DNA from: Trichoplusia ni
Taxonomy: Eukaryota; Arthropoda; Insecta; Lepidoptera; Noctuidae
Direction: 5' to 3'
DNA: 64,000 nucleotides
Assembly (NCBI RefSeq): GCF_003590095.1
Contig: NC_039483.1
Span: 2,976,001 to 3,040,000, forward strand
The translations under genes were made by a program, and so were the position numbers. Each line of letters opens with the position of its first letter. Position 1 is the stretch's first letter. Under the pieces are notes generated by a model, which searched no databases, was not told the DNA's origin, and saw only the letters and a program-made list of their open reading frames with translations. Below are positions 40,006-50,700 of this stretch, in pieces.

Positions 40006-41137
40006 GCTATATGATTCTATGATTCCAAAAGAACTTCTGGTCATTTCTTAATGTATTGGATGTCAAAGCAACTGTTTACAATCACGTGTTAAGTACACAG
40101 ATATCCGTGCAGTCAAATAAAAAAAAATAGTTATTTTTTTATTTCCTTTTTTTTATATCCTCCTCCAAAAACAGAATTAAAACATTTAACATAATAAAGT
40201 AGTCTGCCCTTAACGCTCTAGAAAAGTGTGGCGATTGTATACATGGTGTTTGCACGACATTCGCTCGTTACCGCCGCTTATTTACTAAAACACTGTATTA
40301 CATTACTTATTATATAACATACTGTATATCTAGGTACACGCCCAGCGATTACAAACATATCAACTTTATATTAAAGACGTATAAAGTGTATTGATCAATT
40401 ATTGTAAATGGTATAGACAGAAGTTAATCTTTGTTCGTTATTATTTCGCATTTTTGACCCCCTGCCCCTGTGGCATATTGGTATCATACATTCCGTATAG
40501 TTGAGAGATTTCAGTTTTGTATTTAAGCGGAATTATGTTTTTAGACATGTTTATTAAAATCACAGTAAACACAGTAAAATGCCCAGAGATCTCATAATTA
40601 TGAATATTGACATTTGTTTCTTTCAAACATCCTGTATATTATGCAGCTGATAAAGAAAAACTAAAATGGTTTTTAAATAGATTAAGCCAAGGGCCTGTAT
40701 ATTGTTAATGTTCTACAATTGTTATCATGTAAAAGAATGTAAAAATAGGGTGAAACTTACATAAGCTTTGCTGAAGACAATTAATTTTGAACAAGGTCTG
40801 GAAAAAGAAGATTTGGTACCTAAAAACATGGAGTTCCATGGAGGGAACCTTAGATTTTCCTATTTATAATGGCAATGATAATATAAAGCTGATACATTAC
40901 TAGTCACAAAGCGAAAGCATCCAATAACGTGAATTTTACTAACGATACATTCGTCACAAAATCGGCCGTTAAAATGTACTAATTAATGAAATTAATTAGG
41001 ATTTTAAACACCGCGATAAGTGACATCAATAATGGTTGAAAACTAAAAGCTATTGGTTGTCAGAATTCGTTTGTATTAACGGACTGTTGATGCTATAGAT
41101 TTGTTAAGTCATTGCTTATTTTTATGTAGTCTATTTT
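40006..41137. other. Gene-free DNA
   Basis: Nothing coding. The main item is the palindromic homeodomain site near 40,980, with non-repetitive flanks at 40,910-41,060. Confidence 0.5.
40979..40999. promoter_or_regulatory. Palindromic homeodomain site pair
   Basis: CTAATTAAT and its exact inverse flank a 3-nt spacer, giving facing TAAT cores. It lies about 6 kb downstream of Hmx in non-repetitive sequence, next to a CpG-bearing stretch. Candidate enhancer element. Confidence 0.35.
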
Positions 41138-41262
41138 AGATAGGCCTCCCCTTTCTCTTCCAGACCTCGCTATTTTTTGCGATCTCTAGCCACGTGCGCC
41201 CCGCGTGTTTAACTAGATCATCACACCATCTTCGACGCAGATAACCTCTGCTTAATTTATTG
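41138..41262 (-). mobile_element. RTE-like 3' end remnant
   Basis: The text TAGGCCTCCCCTTTCTCTTC...GCGATCTCTAGCCACGTGCG...ATCATCACACCATCTTC...ACCTCTGC is the inverse of a common RTE-type ORF end. No intact frame. Confidence 0.55.
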
Positions 41263-41414
41263 AGGTAATTGCCAAAATGCGGTAGAACATCGGAGTTTGA
41301 CACAGAGGGTTTCGTACAAATATTTTAAAGAAAAACAAACTCTGCAATAATTTTCTGATCATAACATATTTTCTTTATCTAAATCTTCATTTATTTTCTA
41401 AATCTTCTTTTGCG

Positions 41415-41588
41415 GCAGCAGAAATACTCGTACATCATCTGTAAAAAAATCAACTGTCTATCTATAACGATTCATGAGATACAGCCTGGTGACGGACGGT
41501 CGGACGAACAGCGGAACCTCCGTAATAGGGTTCTGTTTTTACACTATTACTGTATTCTGTTTCTACACGGAACCCTAAAAAAAAGGTA
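41415..41588 (+). repeat. Dispersed repeat, CAACTGTCTATC family, copy 3
   Basis: The best preserved copy: GTACATCATCTGTAAAA, GAGATACAGCCTGGTGACGG, AATAGGGTTCTGTTTTTACA and a terminal GGAACCCTAAAAA. Confidence 0.68.
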
Positions 41589-42014
41589 AAATATAGGTTC
41601 GCCTATATCACACTCAAGGGTTGTTGTCAAAATATCTCCTGACTATTATGAATTGTTTAATTATTTATAGTATTATATTGTAACGGCTCATTACCTTGTA
41701 TAATTGTTAAAGTTCACTTTTTACAGATCATTAATTACCCTTCAGTGGTCCAAATGTTACTTACCCTTTACTTATGCATGTCCGTGGCAAAATGACTGTG
41801 ACATACGGACAGACATGATGAATCTATGAAAGTTTTTGGCCATTGTAACTAAGCTCGGTTTTGTGAATTGCAAGTCCAATTGAGAAATAATCAAAAGTTT
41901 ATCCATCCTGCTATATTCAAATAAGTGGTAACAAAGATTAAACTTAAAATTTCAAAAAATACAGTAATAATATTTTACCCCTACAACTTTTAAATGGATT
42001 TTATCAATATATAA

Positions 42015-42273
42015 CTAGCTGTTGCCCGCGACTTCGTCCCCGTGGGTAGAAGATATAAGTTATGATTTATACCTGCCCTGTTTTTTTCACATTTTCTATT
42101 GTATCTTCGCTCCTATTAATCGCAGCGTGATGGTTTATAGCCTAAAGCCTTCCTCGATGAATGGTCTATTCAACACAAAAATAATTTTTCAATTTGGACC
42201 AGTAGTTCCTGAGATTAGCGCGTTCAAACAAACAAACAAACTCTTCAGCTTTATATATTAGTGTAGATATAGA
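42015..42273 (-). mobile_element. Non-autonomous Helitron, copy 1
   Basis: On the minus strand it starts TCTATATCTACAC and ends CAACAGCTAG, inserted between A and T with no target duplication. The 3' end has a short GC hairpin (CCCACG/CGCGGG, loop of 10) six bases before CTAG. All are Helitron hallmarks. It is 259 bp, nearly identical in layout to the copy at the right end of the window in the opposite orientation. No coding capacity. Confidence 0.82.
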
Positions 42274-44348
42274 TGTCTAACTCACATATAATTCAACAAT
42301 AATAAAAGAAAAAAATTGAAATCAAAATCGCTTCATCCGTTCGGGAGCTATGATGAAACAAACAACAGATAGACAGATACCTACATATTTTTTTTGCGTC
42401 GGTTTGCAGTTCCTATTTAGTGCTCTTAGTTTGCATTCAACTATACAAATTGGTGAGAGAATTTCTTAACAATTTTTTCCTTGAGTCCTTAAGTCCGAAT
42501 ACATTCTCTCATCAAATTAGGTACATTAAATACTTCTCAAATGATTAACTTGACAAACACATCGTTAAAACGCATCTGCCGTTCCAAATTTGAATAATTA
42601 CAAGTTTTAAAAACAAACATGTGAAAACTACAAAGTTATTATGCCATGTTCATTGGCGCTAGTATCTTCGTCAATAACTCAATAAAGTTTAAATTTCTAT
42701 GCATTTTGACTGTCATTTTTAGTTCCATTTTTTTCCGACATGTTTTTAAAATGGCGGGTGACACCGAGCCCGCTATTAATGTCCGCGTGCCGTGTTATCT
42801 GTTACAATAACTGACAGTTCACGTAAATTACCTCTTAACATGTTATTAATTGATACTGTGGACTTTTTGGACGCTTTTAAGCAATTAAAAGGTTAATGTA
42901 AACAATATGACACTCGAGGGGGTAATAAAGGACAGTTTTAACTATGCGATAAAGTAAATTGTAAAAAAAATGTAGGTTGAAATATCATGATTATAAAAAC
43001 ATTAAAGAGCTAATTTAGTCGTCGGTGCTTGGTACCAATGTAATAAACCACATTTAAGAAACGTACTCATCAAAAACCGTCATTAGCAAATTAGAAATCA
43101 AAGAAACAGCTGCACATAATAAAACGCGAGTCAACATGGCGCGCGTTCCAAATTCAATTTCGATAATTAAGTGACAGTTGATAAAAACAACATCGAAAAT
43201 CCCCGGCGCGCGGCGAAACGACAATCGGAGCGTGGCCACACTTGCAGGCACGCGCGATCGTGCGATAAACACCCATTTTTAATTAAATTGAGATTCCGCG
43301 ACGCACTAACTTGATCTAATAAAGCTGTAGCTGGCAACACAACATACCAAAAACAAAACGTAACATTCAAACCCTCAAAGTTCACTTTCCTCTACCTAAA
43401 ACATGACACAATTACCATTTTACCGCAATCTTTTGAAAAGCTATCATAGCGCGCATTAATAAGGTCCATTTTAATAAAAATGACAGAATGGCGTGCCGTT
43501 TCCGGGGATGCATGACGGTAATTAGAGGATTGTCGTGATAAACCAATGTAATCTCTATTACTTAACGATAAAATCCAAATTGCTTTATTGTTACGGCGGC
43601 CGTTCGTGACACCGCATCGTTTGCGCGATAAAACTGAATGTTCGTAAGTTTTTTACGACGAGTAATAATCGAATTAATATAGCGAATCGCTTAATTAAAT
43701 TGATATATCCGAATGGTCAGTTAATGGCGATCATTGGTATTAATTAAAATTGATGATTGATTAAATTGTACGGCATTATAGATGTGGAAATTATTGCAAG
43801 TGAAAATAACTTCATCGAGTGTGTTTTATTAATTCGTTCGTGAAACGTAGATAAGTTAATTTGGTTGTTTTATTGTAATTCGTTTACCTTTATATTGTAA
43901 TTGATAATTAAATAATTGGTAGATATATTAAATTTATTTATTTTAATGCTTTATCGTTAAGGTGTGCTGTTTATTTGACACATCGTAATTCGTAAAAGTG
44001 TTTTTGTTATTGTTAAGTAAATCGTGAAACTTTGAAGATGTTTATCAAGCAACTTTTCAGATCCCTCCGACATTAAGTTGAAAAACAGGGGCAGCGATTT
44101 CTTCTTGCAGACAACTATATCTGTGACCCCTATCGTTTTAGAACTTACATCAAAATAAAACTTTCATGTTTCCGTTAACAATAACTCTCTTTCCCGAAGT
44201 TCATAAGCGTAGCGATTTAGATCTAAAATTCGGTAACTGTAGCAATGTTAACACCCCTTGTCTCAGTTCGTACTACGATACGTCAGTTCTGTTTGTCCTC
44301 TCAAAAGCAATACTTTGCTTTTTGCTCTACGCTATTCTACAATGATGT
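42274..44348. other. Gene-free DNA, candidate regulatory domain downstream of Hmx
   Basis: Few repeats. A CpG-rich patch (43,130-43,310) and a homeodomain-site cluster (43,640-43,810) stand out. A/C-rich text at 43,320-43,440 gives way to T-rich text after 43,620. The open frames at 43054-43385 (minus) come from the CpG-rich patch and have no recognised motif. Confidence 0.45.
43640..43810. promoter_or_regulatory. Homeodomain-site cluster beside a CpG-rich patch
   Basis: Dense TAAT/ATTA cores (for example TTAATTAAAT and TTAATTAAAATTGAT) and one CAAGTG at about 43797, the type of site known for Hmx proteins. A CpG-rich patch at 43130-43630 precedes it. No repeat signature. Candidate conserved regulatory element downstream of Hmx. 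Confidence 0.35.
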
Positions 44349-44425
44349 AGCCCGACTAGTTTCGGACCCAACCGGAGTCCTTAATCATGAGCAGACGCGG
44401 CGGGCGAGCGAGTCGAACTGTACAA
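44349..44425 (+). repeat. CTAGTTTCGGACCCAA-family fragment
   Basis: CGACTAGTTTCGGACCCAAC, CGGAGTCCTTAATCATGAG and CGGGCGAGCGAGTCGAA: a well-preserved left half. Confidence 0.6.
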
Positions 44426-44764
44426 TATTCTTCTACATTATTCTACGCTGTTCCACGCCGTGTACTCTCTACGTGTCCTTAATTTACACTGCTTACTAAA
44501 AGAGGTGCTAGATTCTACGATCTCTTTTGGGTCTTGTCGGTCTGATATCATACCACTAAGTATGTATAGAAACAGAGTCCGTATTCGGACATGAACTTGT
44601 GAATAAGTACTACTTACCGTTTTAATCCACGTCTGATTGTCTATCGATAACTTTTCTCCGTTATACTTATTTATTTTAAGCTAATCAGTTTTAAAAGACC
44701 GAAACCAGCCCTTGTTCAATGTCAGTTGGCGTTAAGAGCAGTTTTCATCTTATTTGTTTTAATT

Positions 44765-44927
44765 ACCGTCAAGCAAGCCAACTTTGCCAATCAAGGTATC
44801 TTTGCCCCAAAAGCAATTTATAAACAAATCCTCTAATATAAGAATCAATTTTAGTTTTATGGTAACATTTATAATCAACTTTCCAGCCAAATAATAAATA
44901 TTGGCAAATTTGGCTTGTTTGACCGGT
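44765..44927. mobile_element. Foldback MITE (ACCGGTCAAACAAGCC family), right-arm deletion
   Basis: Left arm and centre match the copy at 36.7 kb closely. Most of the right arm is missing, leaving only its last 30 or so bases ending TTTGACCGGT. The deletion removes the part of the arm most able to form the long hairpin. Confidence 0.82.
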
Positions 44928-45028
44928 ATCATTTTTTAACAACAGCTTCCAAACTCCTGAAACACTCCACTTTTCACGCATTCCCTTACAACATTAAAAA
45001 TTAAAAACCCTTGTAGGTAATGTTCCTG

Positions 45029-45061
45029 ACCGGAAGTGGCTCCCTCACCGGAAGTGACGTT
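45029..45061 (+). promoter_or_regulatory. Paired ETS sites with a CRE-like half-site
   Basis: ACCGGAAGTG occurs at 45029-45038 and again at 45047-45056; the second overlaps TGACGTTA, giving an ETS/CREB-type composite. CpG-rich sequence follows. It lies just beyond the probable Hmx 3' end and could be a promoter or enhancer core. No associated gene is seen. Confidence 0.45.
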
Positions 45062-45865
45062 ACACGGCGCGTGCGAACGTTTAACCTCAAACATCCGACA
45101 ATCCGATTGGTTGATAAGTGAACACGCGACAGTAATCGCAGTTTAATTTCACTAATTTAGTTGTGAATTTAGTTGTTTAGTTTTGTTTTATTTAATTAAT
45201 TGAATGCACTTATAAAATATTAATATTCGATTACTGTGAATTATGATCAAAGATGGCTTATGGCTTAATCCAGGTAGTTCAGATATTTTTCATACCAAAT
45301 TTTGTTGAAATTGGTCCAGCCGTATCGGAGTAAAAGGCGACAAAAAATTTGAACGTTTAGCTGTCATATTCATCTACAAAAAAAAATTGGAATCCAGATT
45401 TCCTCACGGTTTTTTCCTCCGTTGCTCGTCAGTAGACCTCATTATATCTAAGAAAGTTCATATGCCTTCAAACAAGACATATTGTTACTTTGCCTATAAT
45501 GGGAATTAAAGCTCCCATGAGATTTCACTACCGTCTTAAAGATAACTTTATAAAATAAAGAACACATTATTTGCATACTCGTTTTATTTCCTCGCCTCTC
45601 CACAGCATAATTATTACAATTACGAAGATCATTCAACTACTATCAATAAATAACATTAATATTTTAGAATTAAGCATTGTTTTAATTAGTATTTATTTAG
45701 GCTAGCAATATTACAGAATTACATTGAAGCAACATGGCAACACAGTTATCGTAAACGAAAGTATCGATTAAAACAATCGATTCTTCTGTATACATTTTAA
45801 AAAACAAACTTCAATGAGATTAACTTACTTAAAAATAATAACACAATATATGTATCTAAACGATT

Positions 45866-46354
45866 TATTTACATATCTGAGCATTTGTTTATATTTTGAC
45901 TAAATTTTATTTTCGCAATGTTTAAAATTGCATCCAGTTTTAGGTTAATTAATAAGCTAGCGATATCGAAGCATTTTACAAATTTACGGCCCTAATGAAA
46001 ATACAATTTAAAAAGTAATTTTGGAAAAGTTTACAAGTACCCTAACGACTGATTTCAATAACCTATCCGTTTGACAACTTTTTCTATCATAGACAACAAT
46101 TTGACACCTTTCAACAATTCAGGTCTGAATGTCGAATTACTATGAGTAGAAAAAAATGGCGGATAGGTTATGGCTCAGCCATAAATCATTGTTTGATCAA
46201 ACAGACAACGAAATTTTAAACCAGCGACTAGATAGACAAAGAAAAAACATCTTACAATTACAAACGAATACTCAGTTCTTTCAATAGCTATTATTTACAA
46301 AACTTATAGCTGAATAAATAAATACACGGAGGTTTTAAAACATTCTTATTTACA
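45866..46354 (-). promoter_or_regulatory. Three Pumilio-type sites (TGTAAATA) in the probable 3' UTR
   Basis: TATTTACA on the + strand at 45866-45873, 46292-46299 and 46347-46354 gives TGTAAATA in the Hmx sense orientation. TGTANATA is the known PUF-protein recognition core. All three share the same orientation within 490 bp. Confidence 0.45.
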
Positions 46355-46943
46355 TTAATATACAATACGAAATGACATTGATCTTTGTACGTAACATGTA
46401 GTCAAATTTTTATACTATTTATATTTATCAACCATATTTATGTACTAGACATAAAGGGACGCTTAATAATTCACATAGCTGTCAAAAATGACATTTTTAA
46501 ACGTCAAAATTATAACTTGCACAAATGAGTTTGTCCGTCGAATATTCTATAGTTTATAAAAAAAAATATTTTCTATGTGTGACAGTAATTGTTTAGTACA
46601 TAGATATCGTTGCTATTTATCTAATATGTAAATAAAATGTTTGGCGCGTGTTCCGATTAGATATTTTTCTGGTGTTGGAGAATCTCTTTCAACACAACCC
46701 GTCGTGAATTTGAACTCAACAATATATTGGCTAGGAATTCGTGAGTCTACTATAAATGCTTATGCAGCTTCAACCAATTTCTGAGCAACAACATCACCAA
46801 ACGTACAGTACCCTTTTTAAAGTCCATACAAGTCTACCTATTCTTCAAACCCTCCGGAACACGCCCAAACACTCCTAAACCGACTTAAAAGTTAATATAT
46901 AAGTTACATTTGAACGATTTGGCAATCAACACTCAATATGACT

Positions 46944-47053
46944 AGCCCCGCACTGCACCGCACTAACCTCACACTGGACCCGCACTAGTCCTGCACTGGT
47001 CCTGTACTGGTCCTGCAGTGGTCCTGCACTGGTAATGCACTGATCCTGCACTG
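46944..47053. repeat. 11-bp minisatellite in the Hmx 3' flank
   Basis: Degenerate tandem copies of CCTGCACTGGT. The six units from about 46979 to 47053 are clear; more diverged units lie to the left. It begins 45 bp past the Hmx stop, so it should be transcribed. Likely length-polymorphic. Confidence 0.8.
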
Positions 47054-47097
47054 CTTTAGTATTGTCCGTCGTCCGAGCGCGCGGGCTCCAGCGGACA

Positions 47098-47735
47098 CTA
47101 CACGAGGCTAGAGAGCGGGGCGCGAGAGGTCACCGGGGAGGGGGGCAGGGGCTGCAGCGGCTGCTGCGGCTGGCTGGGGAAGTACACGCCTTCCGAGAAC
47201 TGCGGGTGCAGCGGCATCGGAGTGTGCGGCATCGACGTCGGCCGGGACTCGTGGTACAGGATCGGCACCCGCACCAACCGCTGCGCCGCGTGAGCCATGT
47301 TCGCTGCCTCCAACTCCGCGGCCAGCTGCCGCTTCCACTTATTCCGTCGGTTCTGGAACCAGATCTTCACCTGTGTCTCCGTCAGATGTAGTGACGCAGC
47401 CAGGCCCGCCCGCTCGGAACTGCTCAGGTACCGCTTCATATCGAACGTCTGTTCCAGTTGAAATACTTGGGACCGGGAGAAGACGGTTCTGGTCTTCTTC
47501 TTTCTTTTGCCCAAGTTGGCGTTCGGGTCTCTTTTTTCGTCTTTGTCGAAGTCGTCGGACTCGTCGACGTCAGGGTCGGAGTCCTGTGCGTCTGGTGGCG
47601 GGGGGTAGAGTGCGGGGTGAAGGCGTGGGGAGCGGGAGGACGAGCGTGAGGGGGAGGGAGGTGACGGCGCACGCGCAGGACTGCGGGCGCGGGGGGAGCC
47701 GCCCGCTGAGCCCTCCTCATTGTTGATAGAGTCTT
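47098..47735 (-). CDS. Hmx: Hmx coding exon 3 (homeodomain and C-terminus)
   Basis: The acceptor TTGTTACAG lies at 47744-47736; the exon opens with AA, which completes a Glu codon, and ends at a TAG stop at 47100-47098. It encodes residues 133-343: an acidic stretch (183-201), a basic KRKKK lead, the 60-residue homeodomain (210-269), the Hmx-type post-homeodomain segment and a Pro/Gln-rich tail. It is strongly GC-rich, which leaves long open frames on both strands here; those are by-products. A TTG at 47514 in this frame is not a start, because the frame continues unbroken to the acceptor. Confidence 0.95.
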
Positions 47736-50700
47736 CTGTAACAAGGAAACAGCCGTTAGTGGCAGCACTTTAACAGGGCAAAGCGTACATTAGCGAAGAA
47801 TTTACGCGTGTAATGTCTCACCAAATTAGTCAAGTACCAGTGTTTGATACGAAAGAATACCTTAATTACTCAACTTATTTTTTAGGTTATACATATTTGT
47901 GTAGCTTTTTTAATAGTCACAGGTATTAGATACAGACATGAATGTCAAAAACGAATGCTAACAGGTCAGACATTTCCATAGTTTCAATCCAATTGAGTAA
48001 CACAGTTAAATAAACCTACTTACAGACACATATAAATGTATTTTATTGCTTAGCTAACACTGTGTAAAGTCAATAGAGCTTAAGCAAATCACACCGGATT
48101 TTTACTAAGGATTCCATGCGGCCACAAATAAAAATAGAATAAAGATATCCAATTACTGTTACTTGATTTAATCCAATACTAATCGTACGACGCCTTTGAT
48201 CGGGCAATTTGACGGATTTTAGTACGATAATGTTGTATAGGGGCTCTTGTGCTTAAACTAGCCGAATGATTCCGAATGTTGCCGAGCACAGGCGAATTCT
48301 GCCGAGTTTGTCCGAACTTAAACGACCTTAGACGAATATTGACGGAGTTTACCGAACTGTCATTTGTGATGACTTAGTGATTGTTATTCAAATTATAACG
48401 GTTTTCGATATTAGACCATTGATTAAATTTTCAAGCGACTCTTGCCAATACATTAAGATCCTTATAAACATACGTTCTAGATTTGCTTTGGAATACCAAT
48501 TTAAAGAGTAAAAAAAAATAATTAAGTTCAAGCTGTTTTAAATACAGATAAAAAATAGTTCCTTGATGGTATACACATTAGTTTCTATACTAATCTATTA
48601 GTAAAATTAATTAATCTTGAATCTATTATTGGGCTGCTAATGAATTTTATCGAAATGGGTCTTTCAATTACTTCATATTTAGACTAGAATGCTAATTGGC
48701 TTTATCATGCTACGAGTCTTTTAATGAAGTAGCTAGCTCGACTATAAATTCATTTCAATGCTAATAGAAAATTATAATTAGTGATTATTGTTTCTCAAAG
48801 TCTAATTATATATGCATACAATTAATTGACTGTTTTTTTTAAGTAACGAGGCCTAGAGGCCGAGAACCTACATAATTGCCCGACTAAAAAGAAACATAAA
48901 AAAACTATATTAATTAGCAAATTCAAATATAGAACAATCCTTTGAAATATCGACAATTTATGTTTCAATAAAACAATAACTGCATTGTAAAACTCGCTTT
49001 AATAATAGGAAATCAAAGTTCAAATTGCCTTGACAGTATTTAAGCTGCAAAAATTGAATGGACCATTGATTTGAAAGCTCTTGTTAATTGCTTACATAAC
49101 AATGGCTATTTTCAATACAGTATTTAGACCGCAAGTGGGATAATTAAAAATTAAATACGTTTTGTCAAAGAGAATATGTAGATACTATCACAATAAGTTA
49201 TTTAAGTTTAAGTTTATCAACCAAGGTAGGTAATATTTATAAAAAAATGGTTGACAAATTAAAAAATAAGCTATATAAAATAGCTTCTTTGCCTTTTTTA
49301 CGATCCAAGTATTCCAAAATAGAATTCAAACGAATTTAAAATTGATGGTATATTTTTCCGCAGCGCCTACGGCTAGCCTCCGACTCCAGCATCAGACCAG
49401 CTCTATGCCATAGTATTATATTGTCAAGATGCATAGAAAAAACCGATTGAATCGAAAACATTCTCCTTTCTTTTAAGTCGGTTAAAAGCATAGAAGTTAT
49501 TATGAATAGAAATTAAATTGTGGAACTAAGGTACTCGTCAATTATCAAGAGCGTGGGTATGTCTGTATGTCCGTATGTTTGTAAGACAGCAACAAACAAA
49601 CAAACTTTCAAAACTATAACGTGTCTGTGTTTTTGATTCCCTTTTGTGTCGGTTGAACGAGGGGTCAAGCTACACTGGTCGGTGCTGATGTGTGATTTGC
49701 ATTGATTTCCGAAGCCCTGCAAGTAATCCTGTGTTCGCTCGCTTGCTGTTTACACAAACGCTTACCAGTTAAGCAGTTTACCAGTTTGCGACTATCGGAG
49801 ACATTATTCAGACTTAGGACTTCGTGGTACAGATTATATTTGTATTTTGAGGATAAAAATCGGGATGTTTTTATTCAAAAACTATGTTTATGTAAGACAC
49901 CCCAAGCTTTAAATTAGGATTATAAATGTCTTCTTTGTGTTAAAGGCAAGACAATAAAGTTTCTTAAATGAAGTCTGAGTTTATTCTTATTTCCACATGT
50001 TTTATAAATTTCCATTTAACAATACAATGAATCATGATATCTATTAATACAATCTAAAATGCTTACAACCATCACTCGATGTTCATTTAAAACATCTTTT
50101 GATCTTGGCACCCCACACCTGTACCACAGTCAATAATCACAAAAATTAAAAAAAAAATACACCCACAAAAACCGAGCAATCAAACAAAACAACGTTCCGT
50201 ATAAACCGCATTCGAAAATTAAAACGACCGCGCGACATCACTAACAGAACGACACCGCATTTGGCGCGAACCGATTCGTATACGGTATGTCGCGAGTTGG
50301 AGCGAGATGGCTAGACGTTTGTTGTTCCGTTGTTAATTGCGCTGTGATGGCAGAAAAGCATTGTTCGGTCGGTTTGGACCGCGTGAAATGGCGTCGCTTT
50401 TGTTTCGCCAGTGAGATGGGTTTTGGGAAATTAAAGCGAGGACGAGTGGGGTTGGAGAGCATGTAATGGTGATTGCTTGTTTAGAGGTAACGTATGTATG
50501 CGTAGCTGTGAGGCCTTTATGCGGGTTTCATGTTAGTTGTGGTACTACAGAGCACGGTAGAAAGGAGATACGTTTGTGGCAGGAAAGAAAATTGAAAGAA
50601 AGAAATTAATTAAACTGTAATATTGTCTGAGTCAAATGTGGTTTTCGATGTAGGTGAAACTATATTTTGATCACACCATATTGCATTCTTAGTTAGCAAC

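Larger units (their letters stand above)
45860..47097 (-). other. Hmx: Probable Hmx 3' UTR
   Basis: The 1.2 kb after the Hmx stop has no recognised repeat except the 11-bp minisatellite next to the stop. It holds three TGTAAATA motifs on the sense strand and candidate AATAAA signals (TTTATT on the + strand) near 45864 and 45906. The end is an inference; no transcript evidence is available. Confidence 0.4.

Noticed and set aside
42022..42261. 79-codon frame, with a similar 64-codon frame at 63595-63789
   Set aside because: Similar translations arise because both lie antisense in copies of the same non-autonomous Helitron.
47062..47391. 109-codon + strand open frame over Hmx exon 3
   Set aside because: It lies antisense to the homeodomain exon; the Arg/Gly/Leu-rich translation is a by-product of high GC. 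The same holds for the other-frame readings at 47108-47338, 47373-47726, 47436-47768 and 47458-47649.
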